Of a stretch of DNA of 64,000 nucleotides, positions 1 through 7,428 are shown in pieces. The position numbers were made by a program, and so were the translations under genes. Position 1 is the stretch's first letter. Each line of letters begins with the position of its first letter. Origin of the DNA: Wukongibacter sp050859025. GTDB taxonomy: Bacteria > Bacillota > Clostridia > Peptostreptococcales > Caminicellaceae. Under the pieces are notes generated by a model, which saw nothing but the letters and a program-made list of their open reading frames with translations, was not told the DNA's origin and made no database searches. Location: assembly GCF_050859025.1 (NCBI RefSeq), contig NZ_CP138200.1, positions 2,170,001 to 2,234,000 of the forward strand, written 5' to 3'.

Positions 1-125
1 ATGGAGAGAATTAGTTTTAAGTATATAAACTTAAACAATTTTACTGAGTAAAGTTAGGTGGAAGGAAGTTTAATGTTCTAACGAACATTATCGTAAAACT
101 TTCAGAAGCCAAAGTTTTACTAACT
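1..125. other. 16S-23S internal transcribed spacer (3' part)
   Basis: This is the sequence directly upstream of the 23S gene; the 16S gene lies outside the window. It carries no tRNA. Its right half (64-125) is an inverted copy of the structured spacer repeat seen between tRNAs at 4251, 4639 and 30266. Confidence 0.7.
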
Positions 126-619
126 GGTCAAGTTATTAAGGGCATAGGGTGAATGCCTTGGCACCAGGAGCCGAAGAAGGACGTGGTAAGCTGCGAAAAG
201 CCTCGGGTAGCTGCAAGCAAGCTTTGATCCGGGGATGTCCGAATGGGGAAACCCATCTAAGTAAACCTTAGATACCTTCTGCTGAATTCATAGGCAGTTG
301 GAGGCAACCAGGGGAACTGAAACATCTAAGTACCCTGAGGAAGAGAAAGAAAAATCGATTCCCTCAGTAGCGGCGAGCGAAAGGGGAAGAGCCCAAACCT
401 AGAGCTACGGCTTTAGGGGTTGTGGATAGAGCCATAAAGAGAAAGGTTATTCTAACCGAAGAGGTCTGGAAAGGCCCACCACAGAAGGTGAAAGTCCTGT
501 AGGTGAAAGAAGAAGATTCTCGGCCCTAATCCAGAGTACCACGAGGCACGTGAAACCTTGTGGGAAGCAGGGAGGACCACCTCCCAAGGCTAAATACTAC
601 CTGGTGACCGATAGAGGAT

Positions 620-650
<31 letters not shown>

Positions 651-1013
651 GGAAGGGGAGTGAAATAGAACCTGAAACCCTATGTCTACAAGCAGTGGAA
701 GTTCTTTTTATGAACGACCATGTACTTTTTGTAGAACGGGCCAACGAGTTACGGTATGCAGCAAGGTTAAGGACCTTTGGTCTGGAGCCGAAGCGAAAGC
801 GAGTCTTAACTGGGCGAAATAGTTGCATGCCGTAGACCCGAAACCGGGTGACCTATCCATGAGCAGGGTGAAGCGAAAGTAAAATTTCGTGGAGGCCCGA
901 ACCCATGTCTGTTGAAAAAGGCTGGGATGACTTGTGGATAGCGGAGAAATTCCAATCGAACTCGGAGATAGCTGGTTCTCCCCGAAATAGCTTTAGGGCT
1001 AGCCTCAGATTGA

Positions 1014-1170
1014 GGGGCTATGAAAAAATAACTTCAAATATTACTAGTTATTTTCCCCATTTTCTTCGTTAATAAGCTACTCACATATTGAGAAATATGC
1101 AAGCAGCTTATCGCCTTGAAAATGAACAAAATTCCGTCGTAATATAATGGATTTATTTTTTCATAGCCCC
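1014..1170 (+). other. Intervening sequence 1 in 23S rRNA
   Basis: A 157-nt AT-rich insert is closed by a perfect 17-bp stem (1014-1030 with 1154-1170). It sits in the loop of the short helix just before GGTAGAGCACTG, about E. coli 845-855 by my count. Inner stems are visible: AAAATAACT/AGTTATTTT, CATTTTC/GAAAATG, ATAAGCT/AGCTTAT and CATATT-GAGA-AATATG. This is not one of the usual insertion helices (9, 25, 45) as far as I know. Confidence 0.85.
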
Positions 1171-1491
1171 CGAGAGAAACGGAGGTAGAGCACTGAATGG
1201 CCTAGGGGGCTTCACCGCCTACCGAAGCCTATCAAACTCCGAATGCCGTATTCTTTTATCTGGGAGTCAGACTGCGGGTGATAAGATTCGTAGTCGAGAG
1301 GGAAACAGCCCAGACCATCAGCTAAGGTCCCTAAGTACAGATTAAGTGGGAAAGGATGTGGAGCTGCTTAGACAACTAGGATGTTGGCTTAGAAGCAGCC
1401 ACTCATTTAAAGAGTGCGTAATAGCTCACTAGTCGAGTGGCTCTGCGCCGAAAATTACCGGGGCTCAAATCTGTCACCGAAGCTATGGCTT

Positions 1492-1637
1492 GGAGTAGGA
1501 TTAACAGTATCTTTATAGGAGAGTAAAATAGGGTAGTAGTTTAGCCGAAAGGCATCAGCTGCGCTGTTATTTAGAAAGGGCCTTCGGCCAAATTTTCTAA
1601 AGGCTCAAGCCTGTGAAGCTAGTGTTAATCCTACTCC
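1492..1637 (+). other. Intervening sequence 2 in 23S rRNA (helix 45)
   Basis: A 146-nt insert is closed by a perfect 15-bp stem (1492-1506 with 1623-1637). It sits between GCTATGGCTT and AGGGGTAGGGGAGC, which corresponds to helix 45, a classic 23S intervening-sequence site. It contains a GGCC-TTC-GGCC hairpin and has no coding capacity. Confidence 0.88.
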
Positions 1638-2067
1638 AGGGGTAGGGGAGCATTGTATATCGGCCGAAGCTGTACCGTAAGGAGCAGTGGACTTTATACA
1701 AGAGAGAATGTTGGCATAAGTAGCGAGAGGTAGGTGAGAATCCTACCCGCCGAAAACCTAAGGTTTCCTGAGGAAGGCTCGTCCGCTCAGGGTAAGTCGG
1801 GACCTAAGCCGAGGACGAAAGTCGTAGGCGATGGACAACAGGTGAAGATTCCTGTACCACCAATTTATCGTTTGAGGAATGGAGGGACGCAGGAGGATAG
1901 GCAAAGCCCACGGCTGGTTGAGTGGGTCTAAGCCCGTAGGGAGCAGGGATAGGAAAATCCGTCTTTGCAATCCTGAAAGGTGATGGGGAGCGAAAAATAA
2001 GTAGCGAACTTGCTGATTCCACACTGACAAGAAAAGCTTCTACCGAGATAAAAGGTGCCCGTACCGT

Positions 2068-2103
<36 letters not shown>

Positions 2104-2341
2104 CGAGCGAGATAACTGTTGTTAAGGAACTCGGCAAAATGACCCCGTAACTTAGGGAGAAGGGGTGCCACGTTAGGGTGAATAGCCCGAGGTGGCCGCA
2201 GAGAATAGGCCCAAGCGACTGTTTAGCAAAAACACAGGTCTCTGCTAAATCGAAAGATGATGTATAGGGGCTGACGCCTGCCCGGTGCTGGAAGGTTAAG
2301 GGAAGTGGTTAGCGTATGCGAAGCTGTGAACCGAAGCCCCA

Positions 2342-2426
<85 letters not shown>

Positions 2427-2502
2427 TTTGGGCACTGTCTCAACAACAGACTCGGTGAAATTGTAGTACCGGTAAAGATGCCGGTTACCCGCAGCAGGAC
2501 GG

Positions 2503-2535
<33 letters not shown>

Positions 2536-2676
2536 CTGGATTTTGGTATTGCATGTACAGGATAGGTGGGAGACTTAGAAGCGAGGACGCAAGTCTTGGT
2601 GGAGTCACTGTTGGGATACCACTCTTGTAATACTGAAGTTCTAACCAGAGACCGTTATCCGGTCTTGGGACACTGT

Positions 2677-2709
<33 letters not shown>

Positions 2710-2714
2710 CAAAA

Positions 2715-2749
<35 letters not shown>

Positions 2750-2865
2750 TTGGAAATCGCGCGAAGAGTGCAAAGGCAGAAGGGAGCTTGATTGCGAGAC
2801 ATACAGGTCGAGCAAGGACGAAAGTCGGGCTTAGTGATCCGGTGGTTCCGAGTGGAAGGGCCATC

Positions 2866-2918
<53 letters not shown>

Positions 2919-2919
2919 C

Positions 2920-2960
<41 letters not shown>

Positions 2961-2978
2961 TCATCCTGGGGCTGTAGT

Positions 2979-3012
<34 letters not shown>

Positions 3013-3013
3013 A

Positions 3014-3064
<51 letters not shown>

Positions 3065-3087
3065 TGTGGGCGCAGGAAATTTGAAAG

Positions 3088-3122
<35 letters not shown>

Positions 3123-3342
3123 TACCTCTGGTGTATCAGTTGTTCCGCCAGGAGCACGGCTGAGTAGCTATGTACGGAAGGGATAAGCGCTGAAGGCATC
3201 TAAGCGCGAAGCCCACCTTAAGATAAGATTTCCCATCCATTATGGATTAAGACCCCAGAAAGACTATCTGGTTGATAGGCCTAGGGTGTAAGGGCAGTAA
3301 TGTCTTTAGCTGATAGGTACTAATAGGTCGAGGACTTGACCA

Positions 3343-3467
3343 CATCTTCCATTGTTCAGTTTTGAGAGAATAAAGGTGATTTATTATCTCAATCTTAAAA
3401 TTAAATTTATTCGCTTAGAGGCGAAAAAGATTTAATAATAAAATTTATTTGCCTAGCGGCAAAAAAT
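3343..3467 (+). other. 23S-5S spacer with tandem hairpins
   Basis: Two related units, AAATTTATTCGC-TTAGAGGCGAA at about 3402 and AAATTTATTTGCC-TAGCGGCAA at about 3440, each form a small hairpin followed by an A-run. The loop-closing bases differ while pairing is kept. They are probably processing structures just upstream of 5S. Confidence 0.5.
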
Positions 3468-3581
3468 CTGGTGGCAATAGCGAAGAGGATACACCTGTTC
3501 CCATATCGAACACAGAAGTTAAGCTCTTCAGCGCTGATGGTACTTGGTGGGCAACTGCCTGGGAGAGTAAGTCGTTGCCAG
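3468..3581 (+). rRNA. rrf: 5S ribosomal RNA (copy 1)
   Basis: This 114-nt gene has the conserved 5S core (CACCTGTTCCCATATCGAACACAG) and complementary ends (CTGGTGGC with GTTGCCAG). It lies 125 bp after 23S and 8 bp before tRNA-Asn, so it is cotranscribed with the tRNA array. It is nearly identical to the copy at 29600. Confidence 0.95.
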
Positions 3582-3589
3582 TTTGATAT

Positions 3590-3664
3590 TCCAGAGTAGC
3601 TCAATGGTGGAGCAACCGGCTGTTAACCGGTAGGTTGTGAGTTCGAATCTCACCTCTGGAGCCA
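3590..3664 (+). tRNA. tRNA-Asn (GTT)
   Basis: 75 nt; TCCAGAG/CTCTGGA acceptor, anticodon loop CTGTTAA, encoded CCA. First gene of array 1. Confidence 0.96.
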
Positions 3665-3670
3665 ATATAT

Positions 3671-3759
3671 GCCGGGGTGGCGGAACTGGCAGACGCACAG
3701 GACTTAAAATCCTGCGGTCCTTAAAGACCGTACCGGTTCGATTCCGGTCCCCGGCACCA
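3671..3759 (+). tRNA. tRNA-Leu (TAA)
   Basis: 89-nt class II tRNA with GCCGGGG/CCCCGGC acceptor, anticodon TAA and a variable-arm hairpin (CGGTCCTTAAAGACCG); CCA is encoded. Confidence 0.95.
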
Positions 3760-3783
3760 TAAAAAAATATATAATAATAACGA

Positions 3784-3859
<76 letters not shown>

Positions 3860-3876
3860 ATAGTCTTTTATAATGT

Positions 3877-3953
3877 GGCGGCGTAGCTTAGTTGGCTAGA
3901 GCGTTCGGTTCATACCCGAAAGGTCGGTGGTTCGAGTCCACTCGCCGCTACCA
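3877..3953 (+). tRNA. Elongator tRNA-Met (CAT)
   Basis: 77 nt; anticodon arm CGGTTCATACCCG is typical of Firmicute elongator Met. It has no counterpart in array 2. Confidence 0.9.
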
Positions 3954-3986
3954 AATTAATAAAAGTTTTTAGATTATCACCATTTT

Positions 3987-4061
3987 GGCCCCTTGGTCAA
4001 GCGGTTAAGACACCGCCCTTTCACGGCGGTAACAGGGGTTCGAGTCCCCTAGGGGTCACCA
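3987..4061 (+). tRNA. tRNA-Glu (TTC)
   Basis: 75 nt; anticodon arm CCGCCCTTTCACGGCGG reads TTC; encoded CCA. Confidence 0.95.
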
Positions 4062-4174
4062 ATTTTAGCCACTAGTTACTAGTTTTGAGAAGTGTAATTG
4101 AGAATTTTTAAAGACGTTTAAGGATTTCTACACATAAGGTTAGAAATCAGTAGCTAGATGCTATAAACTAATGA

Positions 4175-4250
4175 GGGCGCATAGCTCAGCTGGGAGAGCA
4201 CCTGCCTTACAAGCAGGGGGTCACAGGTTCAAGTCCTGTTGCGCCCACCA
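4175..4250 (+). tRNA. tRNA-Val (TAC)
   Basis: 76 nt; GGGCGCA acceptor, anticodon TAC, encoded CCA. A 113-bp spacer precedes it and the structured spacer repeat follows it. Confidence 0.95.
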
Positions 4251-4330
4251 AGTTAGTAAAATTTTATAGCGAACTGTATTTTGTTTGCGGGAAATTTTAC
4301 GGTAATGACCTTTAGGTCATTAAACTACCT
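4251..4330 (+). repeat. Structured tRNA-spacer repeat, copy 1
   Basis: The unit begins AGTTAGTAAAATTTT and ends AAACTACC. Stem 1 pairs GTAAAATTT with AAATTTTAC around an inner CGAAC/GTTTG hairpin. Stem 2 pairs AATGACC (4304-4310) with GGTCATT (4315-4321). A truncated second unit follows at about 4345-4376. Confidence 0.75.
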
Positions 4331-4385
4331 TATTTAAACAAAATTTTGTAGTTTTTATCGACAAGTAAAAAGACTTCATTAATAC

Positions 4386-4462
4386 GGTCCAGTAGTTCAG
4401 TTGGTTAGAACGCTAGCCTGTCACGCTAGAGGTCGAGGGTTCGAGTCCCTTCTGGATCGCCA
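4386..4462 (+). tRNA. tRNA-Asp (GTC)
   Basis: 77 nt; anticodon loop CTGTCAC, encoded GCCA end. Confidence 0.95.
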
Positions 4463-4467
4463 AATAT

Positions 4468-4543
4468 GCTGGTGTAGCTCAATTGGCAGAGCAGCTGACT
4501 TGTAATCAGCAGGTTGCGGGTTCGAGTCCCATCACCAGCTCCA
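4468..4543 (+). tRNA. tRNA-Thr (TGT)
   Basis: 76 nt; GCTGGTG/CACCAGC acceptor, anticodon TGT. Only in array 1. Confidence 0.95.
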
Positions 4544-4553
4544 TCATAAATAT

Positions 4554-4638
4554 GGAGGGATGCCCGAGTGGCTAAAGGGGGCGGACTGTAAATCCGTTGA
4601 CTGAGTCTACACTGGTTCGAATCCAGTTCCCTCCACCA
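4554..4638 (+). tRNA. tRNA-Tyr (GTA)
   Basis: 85-nt class II tRNA with long variable arm; anticodon loop CTGTAAA. It is the partner of the T-box controlled tyrS at 53239. Confidence 0.95.
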
Positions 4639-4714
4639 AGTTAGTAAAATTTTATAGCGAGCTTCAGTTCGAGGAAAATTTTACGGTATTTGCCGATAGG
4701 CAAATAAACTACCT
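4639..4714 (+). repeat. Structured tRNA-spacer repeat, copy 2
   Basis: Same frame as the copy at 4251 (AGTTAGTAAAATTTTATAGCGA, then TTTTACGGT and AAACTACC). Stem 2 is ATTTGCC (4688-4694) with GGCAAAT (4699-4705), so all seven pairs are kept although most bases differ from copy 1. Confidence 0.75.
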
Positions 4715-4795
4715 TAATATAGAATTTAGTAGATATATTTAACTGGCTGGAAGTTCTATAGCTTTTAGCAACAAACATATAAATATCCTTTATAT

Positions 4796-4870
4796 GCGGT
4801 AGTGGCTCAGTGGTAGAGCATCGCCTTGCCAAGGCGAGGGTCGAGGGTTCAAATCCCTTCTACCGCTCCA
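4796..4870 (+). tRNA. tRNA-Gly (GCC)
   Basis: 75 nt; anticodon arm CGCCTTGCCAAGGCG; encoded CCA. Only in array 1. Confidence 0.95.
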
Positions 4871-4883
4871 ATATAAAAATTAT

Positions 4884-4957
4884 GCGGGTGTAGCTCAGTG
4901 GTAGAGCCCCGGCCTTCCAAGCCGGTTGCGAGGGTTCGATCCCCTTCACCCGCTCCA
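4884..4957 (+). tRNA. tRNA-Gly (TCC)
   Basis: 74 nt; anticodon loop CTTCCAA; encoded CCA. Confidence 0.95.
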
Positions 4958-4967
4958 AAAAAAGCAT

Positions 4968-5044
4968 GGCGGCTGTCGTCAAGTGGTTAAGACACAGGAT
5001 TGTGGCTCCTGTATGCGTGGGTTCGAATCCCATCAGCCGCCCCA
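4968..5044 (+). tRNA. tRNA-His (GTG)
   Basis: 77 nt including the extra G-1 at 4968 facing C73, the histidine identity pair; anticodon GTG. Only in array 1. Confidence 0.94.
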
Positions 5045-5057
5045 TTAAAAACATTGA

Positions 5058-5133
5058 TGGGGATTAGCCAAGTCGGTAAGGCAACGGACTTTGACTCCGT
5101 CATTCACAGGTTCGAGTCCTGTATCCCCAGCCA
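5058..5133 (+). tRNA. tRNA-Gln (TTG)
   Basis: 76 nt; TGGGGAT/ATCCCCA acceptor, anticodon loop CTTTGAC. Confidence 0.95.
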
Positions 5134-5171
5134 ATTATACTTAACTAATGTTTAAAGTTAGTTAGTGTTAT

Positions 5172-5247
5172 GACCCATTAGCTCAGTCGGTAGAGCACCT
5201 GACTTTTAATCAGGGTGTCCCGCGTTCGAGTCGCGGATGGGTCACCA
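5172..5247 (+). tRNA. tRNA-Lys (TTT)
   Basis: 76 nt; GACCCAT/ATGGGTC acceptor, anticodon loop CTTTTAA. Confidence 0.95.
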
Positions 5248-5293
5248 ACTTTATTTGTTTTGAAAGGCAAATAAAGGATAGTATTATAAATGC

Positions 5294-5368
<75 letters not shown>

Positions 5369-5405
5369 ATTGTATATATTGTAATTTTAAATAAGTTACT
5401 ATTGG

Positions 5406-5440
5406 AAAGCTCTAAGTATAAACATACTTAGAGCTTTTTT
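5406..5440 (+). terminator. Terminator of rRNA-tRNA operon 1
   Basis: A perfect 14-bp stem (5406-5419 with 5424-5437), AAAC loop and T-run. It ends the tRNA array. Confidence 0.92.
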
Positions 5441-5666
5441 ATAATACATAGGTGAAATAAGGATATACAAAAAGTTTCTAAGTTACATGCTATTTATATA
5501 TATCTATATTCATTTATATGAATTGAATTTAAAAAAAGTTCAGCTATAATATCACAATATCGTAGTAAAATGAATAGTATATTCTATAAAAAAATAAGTA
5601 TATTTAGGCTGCGTAGTAAGTTTAGAAATTGAAATTTGTGTAATAATACAATATGAGGTGAATATT

Positions 5667-5945
5667 ATGGCTAAATATATTAAGAAACCTATACCAATTG
5701 AAGCTGTTGAGTATAGGGTTGGATTAGAAGATGGATTCGATGATATAGAAGTTGCTGTTAATAATGGTTTAAACACAGATGCATATAAAAGTCCTATAAA
5801 TGGAGAGAAGGTTCCTTATATATTAACTTTAGAAGGGAAACATTATATTAGTATAGGTGATTATATAATAACTGGAGTTAATGGTGAAAGGTATCCATGT
5901 AAGCAAGATATTTTCTATAAAACTTATGTGTCCCTAAATCAATAG
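5667..5945 (+). CDS. PGDYG-like phage-type small protein
   Basis: 92 aa. The C-terminal half has IGDYIITGVNGERYPC followed by DIFYKTY, which resembles the PGDYG family of short proteins common in phages and prophages (PGDWIIxGVxGEfYPCKPDIF). No function is established for the family to my knowledge. The start is the ATG at 5667, which has GAGGTG (5655-5660) six bases upstream; the in-frame GTG at 5658 lies inside that ribosome site. It stands alone between the tRNA operon terminator and a convergent TIR-SLATT pair, and no other phage gene is visible. It is probably a remnant or stand-alone accessory gene. Confidence 0.6.
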   Translation: MAKYIKKPIPIEAVEYRVGLEDGFDDIEVAVNNGLNTDAYKSPINGEKVPYILTLEGKHYISIGDYIITGVNGERYPCKQDIFYKTYVSLNQ

Positions 5946-6025
5946 CTTTTTAGTTAGTATTGGAAGAATACTGTGGATTTTAGAATTCTATAAAAGTACA
6001 AGCATAAGATAAACACTATTTTGAT

Positions 6026-6469
6026 TTAATTTTCTTTCTTAGGGTTGTTCTTATTTTTTTCATTGTAGATCCAAATAGTATTTTGTTTAGCTTCAATAAG
6101 CATTATATTTTTTATAAGTACTTGAGCCTTATCAGCTCCATCATATGGATATACATTTACTTCAAAAAGATCTCTATGGGCCTTAAGAGTTTCAGTAGTA
6201 AACCTATAGTTAATCCATAGTCTATGAAACTGAAAAGTTGCTAAAATCCCTGATGAAATTGTAACTATTGATCCCATGAAGGCAACGATATATTGTGTAT
6301 TTGAGTAATTATCTATAAATAGTGTGGCAAAAGGTATAAATGCTGATACTATGATATCTAATACAACTAGAAGAATATACCACATCTTTTTTTGCCGTGA
6401 TTTTTTGTCATACCATTGGATTTTCTTTTCAATATTATTCTTCGCCTTGTCTAAGTCATCATAAAACAA
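6026..6469 (-). CDS. SLATT/DUF4231 two-TM protein, candidate defence effector
   Basis: 147 aa. An N-terminal charged helix with WYDKKSRQKK (19-28) is followed by two membrane helices (about 29-52 and 60-80). Then comes FHRLWINYRFTTETLK and a C-terminal helix ending in a Lys-rich tail. This layout (WY near the start, two TM, LWxNYRxTxExLK) is that of the DUF4231/SLATT family, which comparative genomics links to conflict systems as a membrane-disrupting effector. The start is a TTG at 6469 with GGGGTGG five bases upstream. It lies 61 bp downstream of a TIR gene on the same strand, which suggests a TIR signal or sensor coupled to a membrane effector. The functional coupling is inference. Confidence 0.65.
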   Translation of the reverse strand: MFYDDLDKAKNNIEKKIQWYDKKSRQKKMWYILLVVLDIIVSAFIPFATLFIDNYSNTQYIVAFMGSIVTISSGILATFQFHRLWINYRFTTETLKAHRDLFEVNVYPYDGADKAQVLIKNIMLIEAKQNTIWIYNEKNKNNPKKEN

Positions 6470-6530
6470 TCATACCACCCCATTTTAGTAGCAATATTTT
6501 ATCTTTACAATATTTTAGTTTGGAATCGAA

Positions 6531-6950
6531 TTACAAATTTGAGCAATATTCTTCGATTAATAATATTGCATTTTTAGGTGTGTTAACATATATTAGCTTA
6601 TCTTTTTTTAAATAATTAGGTATTCTGTTATCAAGATTTGGATTTAAATTAGGGTCTATTATAAGGGGAAGTATTTCACTGATAATTCCATTTTTATGTA
6701 GCTCAATTGCTAGATCAATCTCCCTCTTTACAAAGCTACTAGATAGTGAGTCATGAGATATAAAAACGACAAATAGGTCTGTTTGATGTAGCTTTTCTAA
6801 AAAAATATCCATAGGATAGTTACAGCCTTCTAATAGACGGTCATAATACCATATAGTGTAGTATTTAGGATTTCTTTTTAGTTCTTCAGCTACAAGACTG
6901 ACAAATCTTTCTTTATCATTACTGCTGTGGGATAAAAATATATTAGTCAT
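6531..6950 (-). CDS. TIR domain protein
   Basis: 139 aa, essentially one TIR domain. FLSHSSNDK (5-13) is the box 1 motif, followed by VSLVAEELK, a WYYD..L..G segment (34-42), ISHDSLSSSFVKREID with a conserved Glu at 77 (the usual catalytic position of NADase or cyclase TIRs), and a closing Cys. It has no sensor or effector domain fused to it. The start ATG at 6950 follows AAAGGAAATCAAT. It is first in a two-gene unit with the SLATT protein. By analogy with Thoeris-type systems it could make an NAD-derived signal for the membrane partner, but its enzymatic role is inferred only from the fold and Glu77. Confidence 0.75.
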   Translation of the reverse strand: MTNIFLSHSSNDKERFVSLVAEELKRNPKYYTIWYYDRLLEGCNYPMDIFLEKLHQTDLFVVFISHDSLSSSFVKREIDLAIELHKNGIISEILPLIIDPNLNPNLDNRIPNYLKKDKLIYVNTPKNAILLIEEYCSNL

Positions 6951-7428
6951 ATTGATTTCCTTTCAAAATAATTTTCTGATTATCAGGATATTTTGAAATT
7001 ATATAGATAAATTTTGAGATTCAATATTGTGAAGCAATTAACTTCATAAATTTTATTGCATGTACATTAAATTATATGTGGCTTTATATATTGAAATGAA
7101 TAATAATTGCTATATTTAAGAAAATTAGTAAGACTTCACCTTGGAATCAGAAAATTAGGAAGGTGTCTGGGGATGGGAAAGTGTCTGGAGACGGAGTTGC
7201 TGTCACCAGAATTAGATTTTAGCAGGCGAGGCATTTGAATAAGGGCACACCAGATAAAAATGTTAAAACAGCTAGTGTCTATAAAGAGATTGAGATTAGC
7301 TGTTCTGTATATTCAAGTAAAAAATTAAAGAAATCATAGATTGAAGCTTAATACTAGCATCATCACTCAATTCTATAGAGTATACTGGATTGAGTAAGCT
7401 TTAATTCATTTGAGTTTTTATTGTAAGA
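6951..7428. other. Intergenic, no gene; REP-like remnant
   Basis: No supported gene in 478 bp. Around 7158-7206 there is a short duplicated phrase (GTGTCTGGGGA, GTGTCTGGAGA) and an imperfect hairpin CTGGAGAC...GTCACCAG. It resembles decayed REP or IS-end material, but I cannot assign it. Confidence 0.3.

Noticed and set aside
4251..4714. tRNA spacer repeats as a CRISPR array
   Set aside because: The units are few, long and separated by tRNA genes, with no regular unique spacers or cas genes.
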